From Mycobacterium sp. (GTDB lineage Bacteria > Actinomycetota > Actinomycetes > Mycobacteriales > Mycobacteriaceae): a stretch of 44,605 bases of DNA. Position 1 is the first letter of the stretch; every line of letters begins with the position of its first letter. Both the position numbers and the translations under genes were made by a program. Positions 40,655 through 44,605 of the stretch are shown one piece after another. A model generated the notes under the pieces. The model was not told the DNA's origin. It saw only the letters and a program-made list of their open reading frames with translations, and ran no database searches. The DNA is taken from assembly GCA_020438845.1 (NCBI GenBank), contig JAGQTV010000056.1:1-44605 (forward strand), read 5' to 3'.

Positions 40655-42583
40655 TCAGGCGGGGGCCACCCACAGCAACGAGTCCACTGTCATCTTTGCC
40701 GTAGTCGGGGTAGTGCTGTCGGGCGCGCCGGCCCACGTGCCGCCGACTGCAAGATTGAGGATCACCGACATGGGCCGGTTGTACACCCATGTTTCCCCTG
40801 CGGCCAGATCCGCCGGAGTGAGCGTCCCCAGCGTTTGATCGTCCACGCCGAAGGTGATCTCGTTCTCCAGGTGGCGGACCCAGTAATCGTGGTAGTCGGT
40901 CGACAGATCGGGCAGGTTCGAGATGATCTGCGCCTGTTGGGTGGCGCTGGTTCCCTCGATGGGGCCATGCAAGGTGGAGTACATGGTGGTCGTGGTGCTC
41001 GGCAGTTCCATCACGTCGATCTCGCCGACCTGGGGCCACCCGACCGTCGCCTCGTCGGCGCCGATGAGCCAGAACGCGGGCCACAACCCCTGCCCTTGCG
41101 GAACCTGGATGCGGGCGGTGACTGTTCCGTACCCCAGACTCAGATTGTTCGCCGACTGGATGCGACCCGATGTGTACCCGCCGGTGCTGGTTTTCGTGGC
41201 CGCGATGACCACGTGGCCCTGCCCGTCCAGGTAGGTGTTGGCGCTGCTGTAGTACTGGATGCCGGAATCCCAGCCGGTGCCGATCGCCGACGTCCAGATG
41301 GAGCTGTTGGGAGCCGACCCCGCCTTGCCGCTGAACTGGTCCCCGACCGCCCCGGTGCTCGTCGACACCTTGTCGAGGTAGAGCGTGCTCGACGGCGTGG
41401 CGTTGGCCGTCGCGACGCTGATCACGTGCTGACCGGCAGGGATGGCACCGGCGAAGGTGTAGTCGGTGTACGACGTCGATTTGACCACCACGGTGGTGAT
41501 CGGCACTCCGTCGATCGAGACCGTCATATTCGGCGATCCCGAACTCGCCTTGGCGCGGATCGTCAGTGTGGTCGAAGCCACGATCGTCATCGTGGTCGAC
41601 GCCGTTCCGCTGCCTACCAAGGCGAGCGCGGACCTGCCCGAGGCGGCGCGGTCGGAGACGATGCGTCCTGAGCTGGCCGGCGATACGGACATCTTCTCGG
41701 CCTCGACGCTGGGCGTGGGTCGGGTTGAGGCCGTCGGTGCCGATGTGACCGCCTTGCGCCGGGCCGCGCCGAGCATCAGCGCGAGCGACGTGTCGGCCGG
41801 AACGGCGGGTGTACCCCCAGACACGACGTTGGTCAGCGAGGCCAATACCTTGGTGAGCATGGTTGCGACGGCCAGGCGGGGGGCCCGCGCCGCCACTGCT
41901 GCCGGTACCGCGACCGCTGAAGCCGAAACTTGAACCGTCGCGTTAGTCGAGGCCGCAGAGAGGGGCGCCATGGAGAGAGGTGCCACGGAGAGAGGCTCTG
42001 CCGCCGGTGCCGTAATAGGCGCCACCGTAAATGCGGCCGGGACATCGATCGCTCGGGCGCCGCTCATCGTCGGTGCGGCCCCGGGGATTGGAGGGGCCGT
42101 CTTGGCAATCGATGCTGCCGAAGCGGTATCTGACGACGAATGCTGTTCAACCGCAGACGCTTTCGCCTCGGGTTCGGTCGAGGGAACGAGGCTTGTTGAC
42201 CGTCGGGTTTCGGATACCGGAGTCGGCGAGGAATTGACTACGGGGCTGCGGGACGTGTTGCTGGCCATCGTCGCCTTGCTCCGCGCCGATCTGCCGGCGG
42301 TCGACTTGGTTCCAGGCCGGGACGGCTTCGCCTGGTCCGACGTGGACGTGCCCGACTCTTGTTGATCGGCATGGGCGACGGGAGTTCCAAGTCCAGTGGC
42401 CACGGCCGCCCCGATGCCCAGGGCGACGGCCAAGGTCCCGATTCTGCCGACGTAGGAGTTCAGGCCACCGGGTTTGCGGGCACAGGTCGAGGCTGCGGCC
42501 TCATCGCGCGGCGTTTCGCTCCGGTGGCTCGGCGAGCTGGCCGGCCTGTCGCCCACTGAGTGGACTGAAAGTCCAGTTGACAT
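40655..42583 (-). CDS. Secreted GH16 glycoside hydrolase with carbohydrate-binding-like module
   Basis: A 642-aa exported protein. The N-terminus has an extended mycobacterial signal region (VGRIGTLAVALGIGAAVATG ending in VAHA) followed by about 290 residues of Ser/Thr/Ala/Pro-rich linker. Residues about 305-395 look like a beta-sandwich carbohydrate-binding domain (MTVSIDGVPITTVVVKS). Residues about 405-642 are GH16: DQFSGKAGSAPNSSIWTSA and the catalytic motif EIDVME at 521-526 (ExDxxE). GH16 enzymes cleave beta-1,3/1,4-glucans, agar-like or related polymers. It could act on its own or environmental polysaccharide. The neighbouring divergent diguanylate cyclase suggests a link to biofilm matrix, by inference only. 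Confidence 0.88.
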   Translation of the reverse strand: MSTGLSVHSVGDRPASSPSHRSETPRDEAAASTCARKPGGLNSYVGRIGTLAVALGIGAAVATGLGTPVAHADQQESGTSTSDQAKPSRPGTKSTAGRSARSKATMASNTSRSPVVNSSPTPVSETRRSTSLVPSTEPEAKASAVEQHSSSDTASAASIAKTAPPIPGAAPTMSGARAIDVPAAFTVAPITAPAAEPLSVAPLSMAPLSAASTNATVQVSASAVAVPAAVAARAPRLAVATMLTKVLASLTNVVSGGTPAVPADTSLALMLGAARRKAVTSAPTASTRPTPSVEAEKMSVSPASSGRIVSDRAASGRSALALVGSGTASTTMTIVASTTLTIRAKASSGSPNMTVSIDGVPITTVVVKSTSYTDYTFAGAIPAGQHVISVATANATPSSTLYLDKVSTSTGAVGDQFSGKAGSAPNSSIWTSAIGTGWDSGIQYYSSANTYLDGQGHVVIAATKTSTGGYTSGRIQSANNLSLGYGTVTARIQVPQGQGLWPAFWLIGADEATVGWPQVGEIDVMELPSTTTTMYSTLHGPIEGTSATQQAQIISNLPDLSTDYHDYWVRHLENEITFGVDDQTLGTLTPADLAAGETWVYNRPMSVILNLAVGGTWAGAPDSTTPTTAKMTVDSLLWVAPA

Positions 42584-42929
42584 AGCTGGTCTCCAACCTC
42601 ATGCGTGGGCTGGTCTCCAACCGCTGTTGGCGGCAAGCCGAAGGTGCGCTTAAGACAAGTATGTAATGAATAGATCTAGTTCGAGACTGGATTTAGCGAT
42701 CTATATCCAGATCGGACGCAATCTAACAATTCATGGCGGAAGACTAACGCATCTGGTGAACCTCTGAATTCGATACGTCCCCCGAATGATTGCCGGTGCG
42801 TTGGCGACAGCAGCAGGCGCACGCCGGTCGGGGGCGGCAGATCCTCGCTTTGCGCAGGTGCGAGCGCGCTACGTCAGGGTATGATTAGGTCCACAAAAAA
42901 GCAGATCGCTCGCTGGCGGCGGAGGTGAC
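42584..42929. promoter_or_regulatory. Divergent control region of GH16 and diguanylate cyclase
   Basis: No gene in these 346 bases. The region is AT-richer than the surroundings around 42655-42735. It holds an inverted repeat CTGGAT-N12-ATCCAG (42688-42711), a wider one (ATAGATC at 42671-42677 with GATCTAT at 42699-42705) and the palindrome TAGATCTA (42672-42679). These are candidate regulator sites or promoter elements. The GGAGGTGAC ribosome-binding site of the cyclase lies at the end. Confidence 0.45.
42585..42622. repeat. Short direct repeat upstream of the GH16 gene
   Basis: GCTGGTCTCCAACC occurs at 42585-42598 and again at 42609-42622, 24 bases apart, just ahead of the GH16 ATG (minus strand) and overlapping its leader. 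Function unknown; it could be a regulator site or a small duplication. Confidence 0.55.
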
Positions 42930-44042
42930 ATGGATACACTTGGTACGCCGTCGGCCGCGGCTGAGGCTCCGCCTGCCATCAGGCCCAACACCGGCTTTTC
43001 CGACGCCGACTACGTCCGCGGGATGGAGCGGTTACTGCGGGCGGTACAGGATCTGTCGTTGGCGCGCAGCTTGGCAGAGGTACAGCGAATTGTGCGTACC
43101 GCGGCTCGCGAGTTGACCGGTTGTGACGGTGCCACATTCGTGTTGCGTGATGACGACACGTGTTTCTACGCCGATGAGGATGCGATCGCGCCCCTCTGGA
43201 AGGGCAACCGCTTCCCGATGAATATCTGTGTCAGTGGTTGGGCGATGCGCAACCGGGACGCTGCCGTGATTCCCGATATCTACTGTGACCCTCGGGTTCC
43301 GGTTGAGGCCTACCGGCCCACGTTCGTCAAGAGTCTGGTGATGGTTCCGATCCGCAAGATGGACCCGATCGGGGCGATCGGGAATTACTGGGCGAGCCAA
43401 CGACATCCCTCCGCGCAAGAGATTTCATTGCTTCAAGCGCTGGCGGATTCGACCTCTATCGCGCTGGAAAACGTGAACGTCTATGCCGAACTCGAGGATC
43501 GGGTCCGTGACCGTACGGCGGAGCTGGAAAAGGCCCACGAGGAGGTCCGCGCTCTTTCCGTCACCGACGAATTGACCGGACTGAACAATCGACGTGGGTT
43601 CTACCCGCTTGCCGAAGCGGCCCTGCATGCGGCCCGTCGTCACAACCGTAGTTGTCTGCTCGCCTTCCTTGATATCGATGGGCTCAAGCGGGTCAACGAC
43701 GAGCAGGGGCACGACGTGGGTGACGCCCTGCTGGCCGACGTCGCTGAGATATTGCGCACCACGCTGCGCCGCTCGGACATCCTCGCCCGTATGGGGGGAG
43801 ACGAATTCTGCATACTGGTTGCCGAACCCGAGGGCGATCCGGCGATGCTACGGAAGCGAATTCTGGACGCCTTCGAATGCTTCAACCAATCCCACAAGCG
43901 GTCCTACCGGTTATCCGCCAGTGTGGGACTGGTCGAGGTTTGGCCCACGGAGGACTATTCGCTCGACCAACTGCTCGCCCGCGCCGACGCGCTCATGTAC
44001 GAGGAAAAGAAGACGAAGCCGGATTCTCGGCGCTTCGCTTGA
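42930..44042 (+). CDS. GAF-GGDEF diguanylate cyclase
   Basis: A 370-aa cytoplasmic protein. Residues about 30-190 form a GAF domain (LAEVQRIVRTAARELTGCDG; GWAMRNRDAAVIPDI). A short coiled coil follows (YAELEDRVRDRTAELEKAHE). Residues about 205-365 are the GGDEF domain with MGGDEF (GGDEF at 289-293), the LTGLNNRRGF start and an intact inhibitory RRSD (280-283) five residues before the active site, so product feedback is expected. It makes cyclic di-GMP in response to a GAF-bound ligand. No EAL domain is present. ATG 42930 has GGAGGTGA directly upstream. It is divergent from GH16. Confidence 0.93.
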   Translation: MDTLGTPSAAAEAPPAIRPNTGFSDADYVRGMERLLRAVQDLSLARSLAEVQRIVRTAARELTGCDGATFVLRDDDTCFYADEDAIAPLWKGNRFPMNICVSGWAMRNRDAAVIPDIYCDPRVPVEAYRPTFVKSLVMVPIRKMDPIGAIGNYWASQRHPSAQEISLLQALADSTSIALENVNVYAELEDRVRDRTAELEKAHEEVRALSVTDELTGLNNRRGFYPLAEAALHAARRHNRSCLLAFLDIDGLKRVNDEQGHDVGDALLADVAEILRTTLRRSDILARMGGDEFCILVAEPEGDPAMLRKRILDAFECFNQSHKRSYRLSASVGLVEVWPTEDYSLDQLLARADALMYEEKKTKPDSRRFA

Positions 44043-44093
44043 GAGTCTTCCGTCCGTATCCGGTCGTCCGTGCAGGATTTGGATATGCGGACC

Positions 44094-44120
44094 CAGCATG
44101 ATTGCGGCCAGACCATGCTG
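44094..44120. terminator. Possible hairpin between convergent genes
   Basis: CAGCATG (44094-44100) pairs with CATGCTG (44114-44120) across a 13-base loop. It lies between the cyclase and the convergent YeeE/YedE gene, but there is no run of T after it, so an intrinsic terminator is uncertain. Confidence 0.3.
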
Positions 44121-44127
44121 CGGACCG

Positions 44128-44479
44128 TCATGAGGGCGCTCCCGCGGGGGCGGCACTCGTCGAGCCGTCCGGGTTCGTCAGCCAGCTCGTGTCCCGGTAG
44201 ACAAGCCGGGTGGTGACGAACATCGCGATCACCACCATCGCGGTGAAAAGCCAAGCGCTGAGCGCCAGTTGGATCCCGCCGCTGAGGCTGTGGCCGCTGG
44301 TGCACCCGCCGGCCATACGGGCGCCGAACAGCACCAGAAACGATCCGCCGAAGCTGCCGATGGCGCGCTTGCGCGGGCTGGGGCCGAACCGGTTGCGCCA
44401 TGATGGCGGGATCACCGGGCGAAACGCGGTGAAGCGACGGCTGATGAGCACAGCCGAGATCAAGGCGCCGCAGAAAACT
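44128..44479 (-). pseudogene. YeeE/YedE-type sulfur transporter, 5' part lost to an IS
   Basis: The 3' part of a YeeE/YedE (DUF395)-like membrane protein: a membrane helix with the hallmark GARMAGGCTSGHSLSGGIQLAL, which contains the conserved Cys of thiosulfate/sulfur transporters, plus a further helix (AWLFTAMVVIAMFVTTRLV). The frame is open back to the IS end at 44480 through VFCGALISAVLISRRF, a further piece of the protein. The normal start is not present, because the IS boundary cuts the gene. A TTG at 44463 could start a short product of 111 aa, which would be partial. Confidence 0.75.
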
Positions 44480-44605
44480 GGCTCTTCGCAGTTAGCAGGG
44501 GCGTTGGCGCCGGATGGGTGTGACCTGCCGTGATCGGCGGGTGCAGGCCCAGCGTACGCGGCGGCGTTGGTTGTCGGGGTTGCGGAAGCCGAAGGCGATG
44601 CGGCC
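44480..44605 (-). mobile_element. ISL3-family insertion sequence, right end only
   Basis: An ISL3-type terminal repeat is recognisable at 44480: GGCTCTTCGCAGTT, matching the family's GGCTCTTCG-type ends. The transposase 3' end lies just inside it (44492). The rest of the element continues beyond the window. ISL3 elements make an 8-bp target duplication; AGAAAACT (44472-44479) would be the copy at this end. The element interrupts the YeeE/YedE gene. Confidence 0.7.
44492..44605 (-). CDS. ISL3-type transposase, C-terminal end
   Basis: The frame is open from the window edge to a TAA at 44492-44494 and encodes 37 residues (GRIAFGFRNPDNQRRRV...RRQRPC). The GFRN-x2-N-x-R motif is the C-terminal mark of ISL3-family transposases. 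The N-terminal part lies outside the window. Confidence 0.7.
   Translation of the reverse strand, partial: GRIAFGFRNPDNQRRRVRWACTRRSRQVTPIRRQRPC

Overview
The window looks like the chromosome of a non-tuberculous, soil-type mycobacterium (Mycolicibacterium-like). The evidence is the high GC content, a Gly-rich PGRS-type protein, WS/DGAT acyltransferases, a VapBC module, an IdeR-like iron box, a haloalkane dehalogenase of the LinB/DmbA type, a DyP/encapsulin pair laid out like Rv0799c-Rv0798c, and a secreted protein with the mycobacterial extended signal region. Species assignment is inference.

Layout. 1-620: tail of an unknown gene and a 5'-truncated pirin. 702-5515: a complete N-acetylglutaminylglutamine amide (NAGGN) osmolyte trio: amidotransferase, GNAT/ATP-grasp synthetase and M42 peptidase. 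5557-6170: a vapBC toxin-antitoxin module with a palindromic operator. 6174-9458: an AraC regulator divergent from a desaturase fused to its own ferredoxin-type reductase. 9478-13647 (minus strand): Tat-exported patatin, CoA-transferase, haloalkane dehalogenase and TetR. The TetR gene is divergent from a molybdopterin oxidoreductase (13726-16224), with a palindrome between them. 16496-19176 (minus): PepSY membrane protein, BlaI/CopY repressor and DUF5134 protein.

19177-23855 is an iron and peroxide island. An IdeR-like box lies between the PepSY gene (a possible iron reductase) and efeO-efeB-DyP-encapsulin. The DyP peroxidase carries a C-terminal encapsulin-targeting tail. No EfeU permease is present. 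23883-28096: an NrtR-like regulator with a degenerate Nudix box, a two-RCK potassium channel with a small DUF6394-like membrane protein, an ATC-hydrolase-like protein and a small Gly/Pro-rich secreted protein. 28109-35891: an epimerase, then an AraC regulator divergent from a tightly overlapping row of cupin dioxygenase, alcohol dehydrogenase, WS/DGAT, truncated WS/DGAT and PGRS protein. A near-perfect 21-bp tandem repeat between the divergent genes is a strong candidate AraC operator.

35892-36798 is decayed or non-coding. 36799-40447: a lipoprotein, a STAS anti-anti-sigma gene with an apparent 1-bp frameshift, and a membrane PAS/SpoIIE phosphatase. 40655-44042: a secreted GH16 glycosidase divergent from a GAF-GGDEF diguanylate cyclase. 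44128-44605: a YeeE/YedE-type sulfur transporter gene cut at its 5' end by an ISL3-type insertion sequence that runs off the window. No tRNA, rRNA or CRISPR array was recognised.
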